Assembly (NCBI GenBank): GCA_017163975.1
Contig: JAFFSR010000395.1
Coordinates: 2,321,001 to 2,385,000, forward strand
Reading direction: 5' to 3'
Source of the DNA: Anastatus disparis
Lineage: Eukaryota > Arthropoda > Insecta > Hymenoptera > Eupelmidae
Length of the DNA stretch: 64,000 bases
The notes beneath the pieces were generated by a model, which saw only the letters and a list, made by a program, of their open reading frames with translations, had not been told where the DNA came from and searched no databases. Made by a program: the position numbers and the translations under genes. Below are positions 10,020-21,487 of this stretch, piece after piece (position 1 is the first letter of the stretch; every line of letters begins with the position of its first letter).

Positions 10020-10692
10020 GGCTCGAATTTATGGACGTGTCCTAAATATCGAGTATAACTTGGAACTTAAGTATCGTTACTTGAGTATCAATTGTTACTT
10101 CAATTAAGTATTACATCTTTCTCAACGAGTATCTGTGTAGTTTGCACTCAACTGATGTAACAGCTAATACTCAAGTAATGATACTTAGGGTGCAGGCGCA
10201 TGAGTAGAATAAAGACTGCGTAATAGAAACAGCCAATCAATTCTATTCCAAAATGTTTCTGCTCCTACGATCACATGGGCGTCATAGAGACGCTTCGAAT
10301 AGAATCGAATAGACGAAATGTCTTTTAATAAAGGTTATGCAGTTTTTAAAATGAATGGATATATTCTTAATCATAGAAAAAATATGCAATGATAACTTAA
10401 TTAGTTATTTAAAGATAATTTCAATAATATACAAATATTTTTTTTTGTTTTTTTTATTGGTAAATAAAATTTTTTTTTTCTATTCTACCGCCTATTCTAC
10501 TTAATTTTTCTCTCCATGTGACCGTAGGGGGCAAGAAATCTGTGGAATGGAAAGAAGATACTTGCCGAATAGCGCTGATTGGTTGTTTCTATTGCGCAGT
10601 CTCTATTCGGCAGTCTCTATTCTACTTATGTGCCTGTACCCTTAAGTTCTAAGTTATATTCAATATTTAAGTCACGTCTATAAATTCTAGCC
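10020..10692. mobile_element. MITE with TTA target duplication, host of a nested MITE
   Basis: The ends GGCTCGAATTTATGGACGTG and complement (TAAATTCTAGCC at 10,681-10,692) are flanked by TTA at 10,017-10,019 and 10,693-10,695. The 3-bp duplication fits the PIF/Harbinger type. The unit is split by another MITE at 10,188-10,641. Confidence 0.7.
10188..10641. mobile_element. Nested MITE with TTA target duplication
   Basis: The terminal repeats GGGTGCAGGCGCATGAGTAG and GGGTACAGGCACATAAGTAG (complement at 10,622-10,641) are flanked by TTA at 10,185-10,187 and 10,642-10,644. Subterminal stretches (GACTGCGTAATAGAAACAGCCAATCA and complement) also pair. Non-coding. Confidence 0.75.
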
Positions 10693-10813
10693 TTATTAAA
10701 ATATGCATATGCGCTATGAATCACTACTATTTTGCAAATAATACAGCGCTCGCAGTGACCAGTAAGCAAAATACAAATTTGAGTACGAATATTATAATTA
10801 CACCGACCACTAT

Positions 10814-10973
10814 GGCCCGAATTTATAGTCGACACTTGGCACTTAGCACTCAGTTTACATGTAACAAACATTATTCTATCTTACTCTACTTTCATAAGAA
10901 AACAAGGATAGAATGATGTTTTTTACACGTAAACTGAGTGCTGAGTGCCAAGTGTCGACTATAAATTTGGGCC
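10814..10973. mobile_element. 160-bp hairpin MITE
   Basis: GGCCCGAATTTATAGTCGAC onward is complementary to the right end over about 50-60 bases. TAT flanks both sides (10,811-10,813; 10,974-10,976). Its GAATTTAT end resembles the outer MITE at 10,020. Confidence 0.8.
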
Positions 10974-11084
10974 TATCTCACTTTCCAGACCTGAGTAAAA
11001 GACTATAATTTTAACGCTGTGAATTTTCTAGTAATTTTTTTCTGTTATTATTTTGATTTTTATAAATCAACTAGTGTTGCCATA

Positions 11085-14000
11085 ATGGCGAATTGTTGTA
11101 TCAAAAATTTATTGACAAATGAAATCGGTAAATGTCATAGTGAAACATTCACACAAAATAATTCTATATTGAAATTGCGAGATATAAAAGATGATGATTT
11201 ACTTCTACTGAGTTATCGTGTACCGGGTTTTCAAAAAAATACTGAAGGTGTTATATGTATGCATCATTTCATGAAATATGTACAGTATTATTCAAGTTTA
11301 TTTAAAAAATGTTGTGATCCTTTTAAAAGGCATGAAAAAAGTATTAAAAAAAACTTAAGAGTAATAAATGTGGAAATGTTAACAAATTTTGAAAAAGCTA
11401 GTAATACAACATTAATTCCTGGTTGTAAAGTTTGTACTAACTGTTTTAATAAATTACATTGTGCAGTATCTGAATTTGAAAATAAATGCAATTATTGTTG
11501 TGACCCTTTCAACAAACACAGACGACCGATCAATAAAGATCTACAGATGTTAGATAGAATAACAATAGATAAAATTAATAGAGCTTGTAATATTCAGGTG
11601 TTATATGGATTTAAAGTATGTTCTTCATGTTTTAATAGGATGAAAACAAAAATCGCTGAATTTGAAACGCTAAATTCTAATGCTTTGAATTTTGACAATC
11701 TAGAAACTTTATCAGAAAATAGTAAAACCTGTACTCCTGTAGAATCTAGTCAATCTTCTTTTAAAACTAACAGCCAGAAGATACAAGATGTTCATTCAAT
11801 GCTTGAATTATTTGGTATTCCACCAATAAAAAAACAAAAAATAAATGATGAAAAATTTACCAAGAAGGTTGTAAATATATTAGAAAATATTGTGCATGAA
11901 GCTTCAACTGCAATCAGTCAAGCTTATGACATTGAATTGCCTAATTTTTCAAATTTAACACAAATTCATCAAGATTCATTAACATTAAAAAATGTTATTG
12001 AAAATTTAATATCAAGATACAAACAACTATCAAAGAATAATCAGAAAATTGAAATCTTATCATTAGTCCCTACTCATTGGAAATATTCAGAAGTTCAAAA
12101 AAACTTCAACTGTTCTCGTTACATTTTTAATGAGGTTCTTAAATTCAGGAAATCTGACAGTAAGTTTTTATATTATTTTAATTAGTCTTATTTTGATTTT
12201 TAAGAAATTTTTTAGAATTACTTCTTAAATACTTTTAATTATTTTTTAAATACTTTTTTCAAAATACTATTGCAATATTTCAGCCATATTGTGAAATTGA
12301 ATTCAATTTTACTCAAAATGATATTTATGACATATTTTTTACCTTTTTTGCTTTTTGTACGTTAATACCTTTTTTATGTAAATCATGATATATATTTTTT
12401 AAAGCTCTGTTAGAGTAAAATTTTGAATTTAATTTTTTCTCTTGTACAAAATCCATTTATCAATCTTCATTCATCACATATAAATCATGTCAGTCATTTA
12501 TTTGATATAGAATTTAAAAATAAAGAAAAAAACACTACAAAATATTAAAAATTATTGTATTAAAATTAACTATGTTGACTATTTATTAGGAATGTTATTT
12601 TGTTTGTAATATTGTGTATTTACATGAATGTAATCGTGCCTTTAAAAGTATATAAATATTTACTTCCTTGTATAGCTTGGAATAACTATATATTTTCTTC
12701 CATTGTTTACTAAATAGATTCGTAATAGCTTTTAGATCATATGTAAATCTGTATCAATTTTTAAATGAATTTCTTCGAAAAAGTTAGTGTTCTCGAGAAA
12801 TAACAGTTTATCTATAGTCATATATAACTTACAATATACAAGCATGGATATCCTTATATATGAATAGCAATATATTGATATATAAACTTATATATTATTG
12901 TGTATAAGTAATATATGATTATATATCAACTAATTTTACCCAGGTAAAAAAATCATTTTAATTTAAAAGAATTTCTCTCTGTTCTAAAGATTATATAGCA
13001 TTATCTGAAAAACTAAAACTTTTTGGGACTTAACGGCATGTCGGAGCTGCAGCAATCGAGTTTTGCTTTTTTTATTTTATCAATATCTTTTTAAATTCTT
13101 AAATTAAACAAATATAATGACTTGTCCGCACTAAAGCTATATTAATACAATAATTTTTGTTAAAATAAAAAATCATTTGGACTTGTTATTTTTTTATGAG
13201 CTTGGATTGGAAATTAGATATCAAACTGGACAAACCTAACCTTAAAATACGACATATTGAAAGTTTTTATTATAACTTTGTATGTATAATATTTTGGTGG
13301 ATTTCTTGAGTTGTCCGCACTAGAGTTTAATCTTACAAATTTTTTCTTTGTAGCAAAGAAACTCGATTAAACGCATCGTTTAGTCATAAGTTAAGATTGG
13401 AAATATTATTAGAAGGCGGACAGCTTCGTCATGCTCTTAATACATGTGGGACATTTCATATGAATTGCAATGAAAAAAAAATAGGATTCGTTAAAAATTT
13501 GTCAAGAGTTTCCATTTGATACCCAAAATATACAAAAAAATTTTCAGAAGCATAGGTTGATATAACTATGTGAATCGTGTCTTTTTTTTAGAATATTCTG
13601 CAAAACATACTTTATAAAAACTGAAAAGATTAACCTGTAAAGATATATAAATTTAAAATCTGGAAATTTCGAAGCCAATTTATTGAACAGTCATTGTGTT
13701 CAATATTACACAGAAACTATTTACAATTTTGTGTAATATTAAAAAATCTGTACGTTAAATTTCTCGTTTTAAAATTTCCAAAAGTTTTTTTCGTATTTTT
13801 AATACAAAAATGTTTTATTATTCTAAAATGTAATTTTATGTTAAAATGACAAAAAATTTTTCATTCTGTAGTAACTTTTTTGTCTGAAATATTGCAAATT
13901 TCAAAAATTAATATGTTTTGATGGTATTCTGAAGCATAATTATTATAGACTTATCTTTGTAAAAATAACCTTGCATGTTTAAACATACGTTGTACAGAAA

Positions 14001-15616
14001 AGAAAATAACTTTTTGCGAATACACGTATTATTTTTCAGCACTTCAAGCTCGTTTGAGAAAAACTTATTGTTATATTTCGGAAGATGTGAAAAAGGAAAT
14101 TATCGATTTCTATAATGATGATCGCAACAGTAGGCCTTGCAGTGGCATGAGAGAATGTTTTATGAAAAAAGTTTTAAATGCTGAGTCTATTCCAGTGGGA
14201 AAGCGCCTTCTCCTGTATGACTTCAAAGATTTATACAATATCTGGTTCCAAGAATCAAATTCTGAAAAAAACCACGTTTCTCATTTTTTGCTAAGCTCAG
14301 GCCAAGAGAATGTGTTTTTGCTGGTGACCCTGGTACACACTCAGTTTGCGTGTGTGAAATGCATCAAAATGTGAAATTAAGATTGGCTGCTTGGAACAAA
14401 AGTATCAATTACAGGTACATTATTAATGAATCCGTTTGTTCATTAGATAATAAATCATGCATGTTACACACATGTGATTTCTGCCCGGTAAAGCAAGGAA
14501 TTCGTAAATATCTTGAAATGCACGTGACTGACAATAATTCAAATATCATTTCTTTTAAACAATGGGTGTCTTCTAAAACCTGTATTAATAATGAAGAAAC
14601 AATGCAGGTTTCTAGAACCACTTTAGATGACTTAAAAGAACCTCGTGAGCAATTCTTAGAAGAACTAGTTACACATATTTACAATTTGCTACCTCATCAT
14701 TATATAAGTGAATGTCAAAAATTATTTTTGAAAACAAGTAAATCAAATTTAGATCAAGATACTTGTATAGTATTGATGGACTTTGCAGAAAATTATTCTT
14801 TCGTGTGCCAAGACTCGACACAAGGTTATTATTATAATAATACGCAAGCAGCTTTGCATCCGTTTTTAATTTATTACAAACATCCAGATAATAATAAACT
14901 TGAAGTCCAAAGCATTTGTATAATATCTGATTCGCTTGTGCATATTGCAGTCACCGTGCATACATTTCAAGAAAAAGTTTGTAATTTTCTGAAAGAACAG
15001 TATCCATGGATAAAAACATAATTTATTACTCAGATGGAGCTCCAACTCAATACAAAAACAAGTAACAGATTTCTCTAAATCATAAATATTAAAATTTGAT
15101 AAATTATTTTATTCACTCATGACAATATTGTTTTTTTAGGAATCATTTTATTTATTTATGTTACCATTATGAAGATTTCGGACTGACAGTAGAGTCACAC
15201 AATTTCTTTGCGACAATCCACGGTAAAAGCTCTTGTGATGCCATTGGTGCTACGGTTAAACGATTAGTAAGAAAGGCATCGCTGCAACGTCCTATAGACA
15301 ATCAAATACAAACTCCTTGGCAAATGTTTGAATATTGTCGGGATCACATAACTAGTATTAAGTAAAACAAAATAATTTTTATTAAAACAGTCATAATCTA
15401 CTATATTTATTACATAGTACGTTATTTTTCCAGATTTTATTATATTGAAAAAAAATAGTAGAAGCAAATAAACAAAAACTCAGTGTACGCTTCAAAATGG
15501 CAAAAACTATACCAAATACCAGGCTAAGACATTATGTTGAACCGATTAGTAGAGAAATAATAAAAGTTAAAAGTTTTTCGGATGACGATGAATTTACGTT
15601 GGTTGGAATTATTTAA
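11085..15616 (+). pseudogene. DDE-like transposase, four exons, two frameshifts
   Basis: Exons are 11,085-12,159, 14,040-15,061, 15,140-15,361 and 15,434-15,616. Introns start GTAAGT, GTAACA and GTAAAA and end TTTCAG, TTTTAG and TTCCAG, and coding sense continues across each join. Exon 1 starts at ATG 11,085 (MANCCIKNLL) and has two similar zinc modules of the form C-C-DPF-x-[KR]-H ... CTNCFNKL/CSSCFNRM, then a linker. Exon 2 has GTHSVCVCEMHQNVKL, a CDFCP motif, and LMDFAENYSF (first acidic site); SDGAPTQYKN follows (second), and exon 3 has FFATIHGKSSCDAIGATVKR. This resembles a widespread animal transposase group of uncertain superfamily. Frameshifts lie near 14,280-14,295 (T-run) and near 15,013-15,020. 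It sits centrally between long inverted repeats, so it is the element's own gene. Confidence 0.7.
12160..14039 (+). other. First intron of the transposase gene (1.88 kb)
   Basis: GTAAGT at 12,160 and TTTTTCAG ending at 14,039. AT-rich. I see no further gene in it; TTGTCCGCACTA words recur at about 13,123 and 13,312 and may mark an old insertion. Confidence 0.6.
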
Positions 15617-16049
15617 GAAAATGTTTGAAAATAAATTTTCATTTTTAATAAATCCTATTTGAATAGTTTGCTTTAAATTGTTTTCAATACAATGTATAAT
15701 TTTATATGTTTGTAGCTATAGAGATATAATAAATTGTTAGAGATTGAAATAGAAAACATTCAATGAAAAATTGAAGTAACATCATATTATTACATTAAAT
15801 TTTTTTAAAACGCACACGAAAACCATTTTTTTTTAAGATAAATCAAACCCATGTTCCAAAATTGTCACAAGTTGTGACAATTTTCCAATTGTCACCATTC
15901 AAAGGTGCGTAACATGACAAAATTTAATCTTTTAAGTTCAAAGTAATGTAGGCTGGTTCCTACTTGATAAAATTGAATTTAGTAAATTACACCTTGAAGC
16001 TCTTTCTATCAGTTGAAAGATGTCGTCTGTCAAATTAAAATATGTTAAA

Positions 16050-16373
16050 ACATTCAAACAAACAAAGACGCTATAACAAAATTAATTTTTTAACACTGTT
16101 TCTATTGCTTTTTTAAGATTAAAAAAAATTAATCTTGAACGGTAATGCTTTCTTCGACGGTCATTTCAACCTATAAATACTAAATAAAATCTAATAATAT
16201 TTTAAATTCATATTTCTTAAATTGTATATTGTCAAAAAAGTTCAATTATTCATATTATATCATAAATTAATGAATTTTTTTCTTTTTCATCATTTATTGA
16301 AGACACGAAACAATCACATCACGAGAATGTGCTGTCAGCCTGATAGTGGTCTATAACACTGATAATCCATGAT

Positions 16374-16436
<63 letters not shown>

Positions 16437-17330
16437 GAGGAGAGAAGAGAGAGAGAGAGAGAGAGAGAAAAGAGAGCCTAATACACACCTACACTTGAAA
16501 ACAATGAAAATTTAAAGAATTTTCCGTTGCAAAATCGTCATGTTATAGTAGTATCGATCCGAAAAACACGGGCAAATATATTTGATGGTTTTCTATATGT
16601 TCAAAGGAAACTTTTAAAGCAAAGAACGTCTAAATCGAAGATGGTAGAAAAAAATTATAAGAGTTTGAAAACGGCTGAAAAATCGATTTTCCAGTTTTTT
16701 GACATTTGCAAAGTGTCGTATCTCCGTCAATTTTTGGTCTTTCTGAGCGTCTAAAAAAAGAAATTATATGTTCTCTTCAAGATAAAGACATAACTTTTTG
16801 TAGAATTGCAAAACATTAAGATTTAGAATTTCTACACATGTTTAAAGACAGACAAAAATGATAAAAACATGCCTCTGCTTTTGAACTACTAGCTGCGAAA
16901 CTATACATTTTTCAATATAGACACTATTAATCATTTTTGAAGATAATGAAAAGACAAAATAAAAATGCGAGGTCCAACGTCAAAATCCGATTAAAATTGA
17001 AGATTTGACAGGCATTTGAATTTATATAAAAAAACGCTGAAAATCACTAAATTTCAGGTCTTCCAAAGAGTATAACACAGCTTAAAATTGGTCTAGAGGG
17101 CTAACATTTTGACTAAGTTCCTAATTTATATAATACTTCAATATATCCAAGCTGCAGCGAAATCGGTGACCTACCTGCGCCCAACTTTTTAAAAAAAGTA
17201 GAAGAATGGCTCATATATATATATATATATATATATATACTGAAGATCTCTAGGAATTTTAATGTTAATTAGTTGAGAATTGGCTGAGAAAGTCTACAGC
17301 AAGTACCAATATTTTCGAAAATCAAGTTTT
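16050..17330 (-). repeat. Right long terminal inverted repeat
   Basis: Complement of 8,450-9,950. It includes (AT)n at 16,380-16,425, (GA)n-rich 16,426-16,475 and (AT)n at 17,213-17,240. Short frames inside it are shared non-coding repeat. Confidence 0.75.
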
Positions 17331-17334
17331 CGAC

Positions 17335-17652
17335 AACTCAAACAAATATAAAACATCGGATGAGGTTTTTTAAAATCAATATTGGATTAAAGTCTTATAT
17401 TTAATATATATTTAGGGTAAAAAGGAGTTTTATTAATGAATATCATTAGAAAAGAAAATTATGACTACATTTGAATTGTTTTTTTAGGCTAAAACTCAGC
17501 ACTGTCACCTTCAACAGATTTTAAATGTAAATACTGTAAATATCTGTGAACAAATATAAATGATTGTAAATAATGCAATTATTATAAATAACTGAATATA
17601 ATTATATTTATTTTCTATTTACAACAAACTTTTTTAAATAATTAAATACATA

Positions 17653-17724
<72 letters not shown>

Positions 17725-17900
17725 CATATATATAAATACTAGGGGGTACCCTCCTGTACGCTCCGCTCGCCAACCCCCAATATTTAATTCAATTTACGTC
17801 GAGAAAGATTTATTTATGTTAAAATATATGTTACATAGTCCAGAGACACTTTGTTATGATTTAAGAAATAGCAAATTTAAAAAAATTTTTTCGACTTTCT
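17335..17900. repeat. AT-rich DNA with (TA)n microsatellite
   Basis: A TGTAAATAAT-type array is at 17,520-17,600 and a (TA)n tract at 17,648-17,735. Otherwise I see nothing. Confidence 0.7.
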
Positions 17901-17909
17901 TTTGTAGTT

Positions 17910-18130
17910 TAATTATTTTTGAAGATAATGGCTTTCCAAAATGCAAAAGAAAAAATAGTAAATAAAAAAACTATCATAGTAATGAAAAAATTGATGAACA
18001 ACAAATAAAAGTTGATAACTCAATGTTAGTACCATATAATTCAACATTACTTAAAAAATACAATCGTCATATAAATGTAGAATATTATGCATCAATAATA
18101 AGTATAAGATCTCAAGTACTAAGATGTCAT
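17910..18130 (+). pseudogene. Helitron Rep/helicase protein scrap
   Basis: One frame reads NGFPKCKRKN, then (after a stop) DNSMLVPYNSTLLKKYNRHINVE. The pattern [YF]P-x-[YC]-[RK]-R ... D-N-x-x-[VL]-VPYN-x-x-L-L-x-K-Y-x-x-H-INVE is characteristic of the Helitron protein between the Rep and helicase parts. Only about 60 residues survive and at least one stop is present. No Helitron ends are visible. Confidence 0.6.
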
Positions 18131-18590
18131 TAATAAATTATTTATCATTCACTTAAATCATTAAATCTATAAATTTTTTCATTATAAATATATTTTTATA
18201 TATTTCTATATTTTTAAATACCGAGGTATATATGTAGGCGTACGACGCAATTAATAATTCTAAAAACTATTCTTTACACTATGATTTTTATAATTTTAAT
18301 AAATTAGAATTAAAATGTATGCATCAATGAATATTTTATGAAAAGTAACAACTTCTATTTGATTAAACTTTAAATTAACTACCCTAACCAGTATATGAAA
18401 TCGTAAACTTATATTATCGGTACTTATATATCTTTTGAAATCAAATTGTATTATCATGCCATTCGAAAATATATTTAGATTTGACTCATTTTAATAGAAG
18501 AATTTTGTCTTTGTTACTGGAAGAATATGTGCTTAATAAAATAATCAATTCAAATTATTACCATTACTACTATTATAATAAAGTAAAGAA
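18130..18590. other. AT-rich DNA, no gene seen
   Basis: No supported feature between the Helitron scrap and the satellite region. Confidence 0.5.
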
Positions 18591-18930
18591 TTATGACTTT
18601 TTTTTCTTACTTAAATATCTTTTGTATTATTGTCACATACATGCATACACATATACATGTGCACCTTCAACATGCACATACACATATACACATACACATA
18701 CACACATACACAGGCACACATACACATGCACACATACACATACACACATATAAACATACACAATATCCGTCTCCGTCATCGTCTCTCCGACTTCGTATCT
18801 CCAACTCCATGTCTCCGTCTCTGTCTCCGCCTCTCCATCTCCGTTTCTCTGTTTTCGTCTCTACGTCTCCGTTTTTACTTCCTCGTTTCTCCATCTCCGT
18901 TTCTCCGTTTCTCCGTAATTACATTACTAC

Positions 18931-18968
<38 letters not shown>

Positions 18969-19528
18969 ATTATTATTTCATTATATTGAAATAAAGAATT
19001 AAGACTTTTTTCTTACGTAAATGTCTTTTGCATTATTGTCACATACATACATACACATACATACGTGCACCTTTAACATAAACATACACACATACACATA
19101 CACATACACACATATACACATACCCATACATATATACGCATACACTTACTCTTATATGCATACACATACACTTACTCTTATATACATACACATATACACA
19201 ATATCCGTCACCCCGTCTCCGTCTCCGTCATCGTCACTTCGTATCCATCTATCCATCTCTACATCTCTATCTGTCCATATCCGTCTCTCCATCTCCGTTT
19301 CTTCATCACCGTCTCTGCATCTCCGTCTCCATTTCTCCGTCTCCGTTTTTCCGTCTCTGTTTCTCCGTCTCCGTTTCTTCTTCTCCGTTTCTCCGTCTCC
19401 GTTTCTCCGTTCCCGTCTCTCAGTAATTACACCACTAATTATATACATTATTATATTTATTATATCAAAATAGAGAATGACTTTTTCTTTTCTTACGTGA
19501 ATATCTTTTGCATTATTGTCACATAGAT

Positions 19529-19609
<81 letters not shown>

Positions 19610-19765
19610 TATACACATACAAACATGCACACATACATATATATACACTTACAAAATATCCGTCACTCCGTCTCCGTCATCATTTCTGCCTCTCCGTCTC
19701 TCCAACTCCATGTTTCCATCTCTCCATCACCATCATTCCGTCTCCGTCTCCGTTCCTCTGTTTCC

Positions 19766-19815
<50 letters not shown>
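18590..19815. repeat. Compound satellite: three higher-order units
   Basis: Each unit consists of a spacer of about 90 bp (ending CATTATTGTCACATA), a block of ACAY repeats, then a block of CTCCGTCTCCGTTT-type repeats and TAATTACA. Units begin near 18,590, 18,970 and 19,455; the third ends in (CT)n at 19,770-19,813. A fourth unit, split by a retrotransposon, resumes at 24,246. Apparent open frames are translations of repeats. Confidence 0.85.
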
Positions 19816-19817
<2 letters not shown>

Positions 19818-20272
19818 AAGTAGACAAGCATCGTGTTTTTGTTGCTCTTCATAAATTTGTCTTTGTATACTGCATTTCTTGCCCATGGGCGTCTTGTTCC
19901 AGGTTTTCTGCAAGCGAAAACGGCAGAGCTTCGACTGGTACATTAATCAGCAGTTCATACAGCTTTGCATTATTAAATCCATCCATTTTTCTCTGTACTG
20001 GTGCCAATTTTGAGGTTAAGTTGAGGCGTGGTTTTTGAGGTTATGGTCGCTGTCTGTTCTTTTTTTCTCATGGTGACTACTTTGGTAAACACTACTAAGC
20101 TGCAATAGATTATCCTACATCGATATAGTAGATCTCCACATCATCAACTGAACTATTGATCCAGTGTTTTAATCTTGTGCCACCAGTTGTCTATTTCTTA
20201 ACAGTACAGTAAGTGCTTACTTTGAGGTAAGTGTTTGATGTATTATATCTCTTAGTGCGCTCATTTAATTTC

Positions 20273-21139
20273 ATGGTATTTTGCTCTCTTTGTAAACAGC
20301 CTATTTTACGTACAGATACTGCAAATCTTTGTAAAAACTACACTTCTCTATATCACAATAAGTGTTGTGATAGCTCTTGGTTTCTTAGCGAGGGCATTCT
20401 TGTTTGCTGTGTAAAAGAAAAGATTCGAAAGAGAAAACCAGCGGGAGAGTGCTTACGTGCAATAGCCACTGAGGACATTGTTTCAACCTCATCGCAGCTT
20501 TTTGACTCTCCGTTACCCAATCAGGGCTCTCAAAAGAGAGACGCGGCTTCTCCACTTCACTTCCTTGAGCCGTCACCAAAGAGACGTTGTCGTTCAGAGT
20601 TAGGCTTTTTCTCTTCCTCTGTGAATAGTAGTGTACTTGGCGTTAACTTGAGTCAGATTGCTACTTCCAGTCCCTCTCGATTGGCTTCTCTAACTTCTAA
20701 GACTAATCTCATTTCTCTTAATCAATCAATACTTATCGTACACATTACGTCAAATAAAACAGATATTTTTGCAGCTACAGAAACATTCTTAACAGAGCTC
20801 AATGAGAGCTCCGTGATCTCTATAGATCACTACAACTTCTTCAGGTTGGATAGAATGGGCAAATCAGGTGGTGGAGTAGGGTTTTATGCTCGTGATTTTC
20901 TTAAGGTCAATATCTTGGCACAATTAGACCCTGTATTTAATAACGCTGCAGAGTATATTATAGCTGAGATATCTTTTGGCATTGAAAAACTTTTATTTTC
21001 AGTGGTTTACTTATGTCCAAAGGCGATTTTTTCTGATAAATTTCTTAATTTATTTTCTACATATTTACCTTCTTATAAAAATGTTGTCATAACTGGTGAT
21101 TTTAATAGTTACTCTGCTGACACTTTCCGCTTAGCTATT
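20273..21139 (+). pseudogene. Retrotransposon ORF1 zinc domain joined to endonuclease 5' part
   Basis: From ATG 20,273 the frame begins with a Cys-rich PHD-like motif (CSLCKQPILRTDTANLCKNY, HNKCCD, LVCC) typical of ORF1 proteins of CR1/Jockey-like elements, then a Ser/Pro-rich basic linker. Near residue 155 it passes directly into an endonuclease: DIFAATETFL (metal-binding Glu), GGGVGFYARD and VVITGDFNSYSAD. Normally these are separate ORFs, so an internal deletion probably joined them. The frame is cut at 21,140 by a MITE. Confidence 0.65.
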
Positions 21140-21485
21140 GGGATCTGACATAGACCAGACGCTCTCTGGTGGATAAAATCTGAACGAATAGTAGCATACA
21201 AGCAGAAAGCGTTCGTTGATTCGACTTGTATGTTCTTGTATGTCTTGCGTGAAAAGGTTATTATATCACCGATATTTTTGTTATTTTTAACGTATTTTAT
21301 TATATGTCCTGCTCTGAAAACTTGTTCATCTTTTATAAAATAACGTTTGGTAGGATTAGTATCTGCCCAATAGTACAGAAATATTCATAATTAACAAAAA
21401 CAGGTACTTGCTCCATATATGACAATGTAAATTGTATACTATGATACGCCATCTTAGCTTAGACCACGCCCCCATGTCAGATCCC
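21140..21485. mobile_element. MITE inside the retrotransposon endonuclease
   Basis: GGGATCTGACAT at 21,140-21,151 and ATGTCAGATCCC at 21,474-21,485 bound about 345 non-coding bases. Endonuclease codons stop at the left end and resume at the right end. I could not find a clear target duplication. Confidence 0.75.
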
Positions 21486-21487
21486 AA

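Larger units (their letters stand above)
8450..17330 (+). mobile_element. DNA transposon with 1.3-1.5-kb inverted repeats and spliced transposase
   Basis: Long inverted repeats (about 8,450-9,950 and 16,050-17,330) bound a four-exon transposase-like gene. Landmarks that pair across the element are CTTCTACTTTTTTTAAAAAG near 8,744, GGTCACCGATTTCGCTGCAGC near 8,776, and AATCATGGATTATCAGTGTTATAG near 9,611, each with its complement on the right (17,180-17,210 and 16,350-16,375). The arms have diverged by many substitutions and the gene has two frameshifts, so this copy is old. Outer ends are imprecise and I see no clear target duplication. Three other MITEs sit inside between the left arm and the gene. 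Confidence 0.75.

Noticed and set aside
10626..10916. Short frames on both strands
   Set aside because: They cover MITE ends and hairpins.
16527..16754. 75-codon frame
   Set aside because: Inside the long inverted repeat of the transposon and not conserved as a frame in the left arm.
18481..19854. Frames rich in His/Thr and Ser/Leu
   Set aside because: ACAY, CTCCGT and CT repeat translations.
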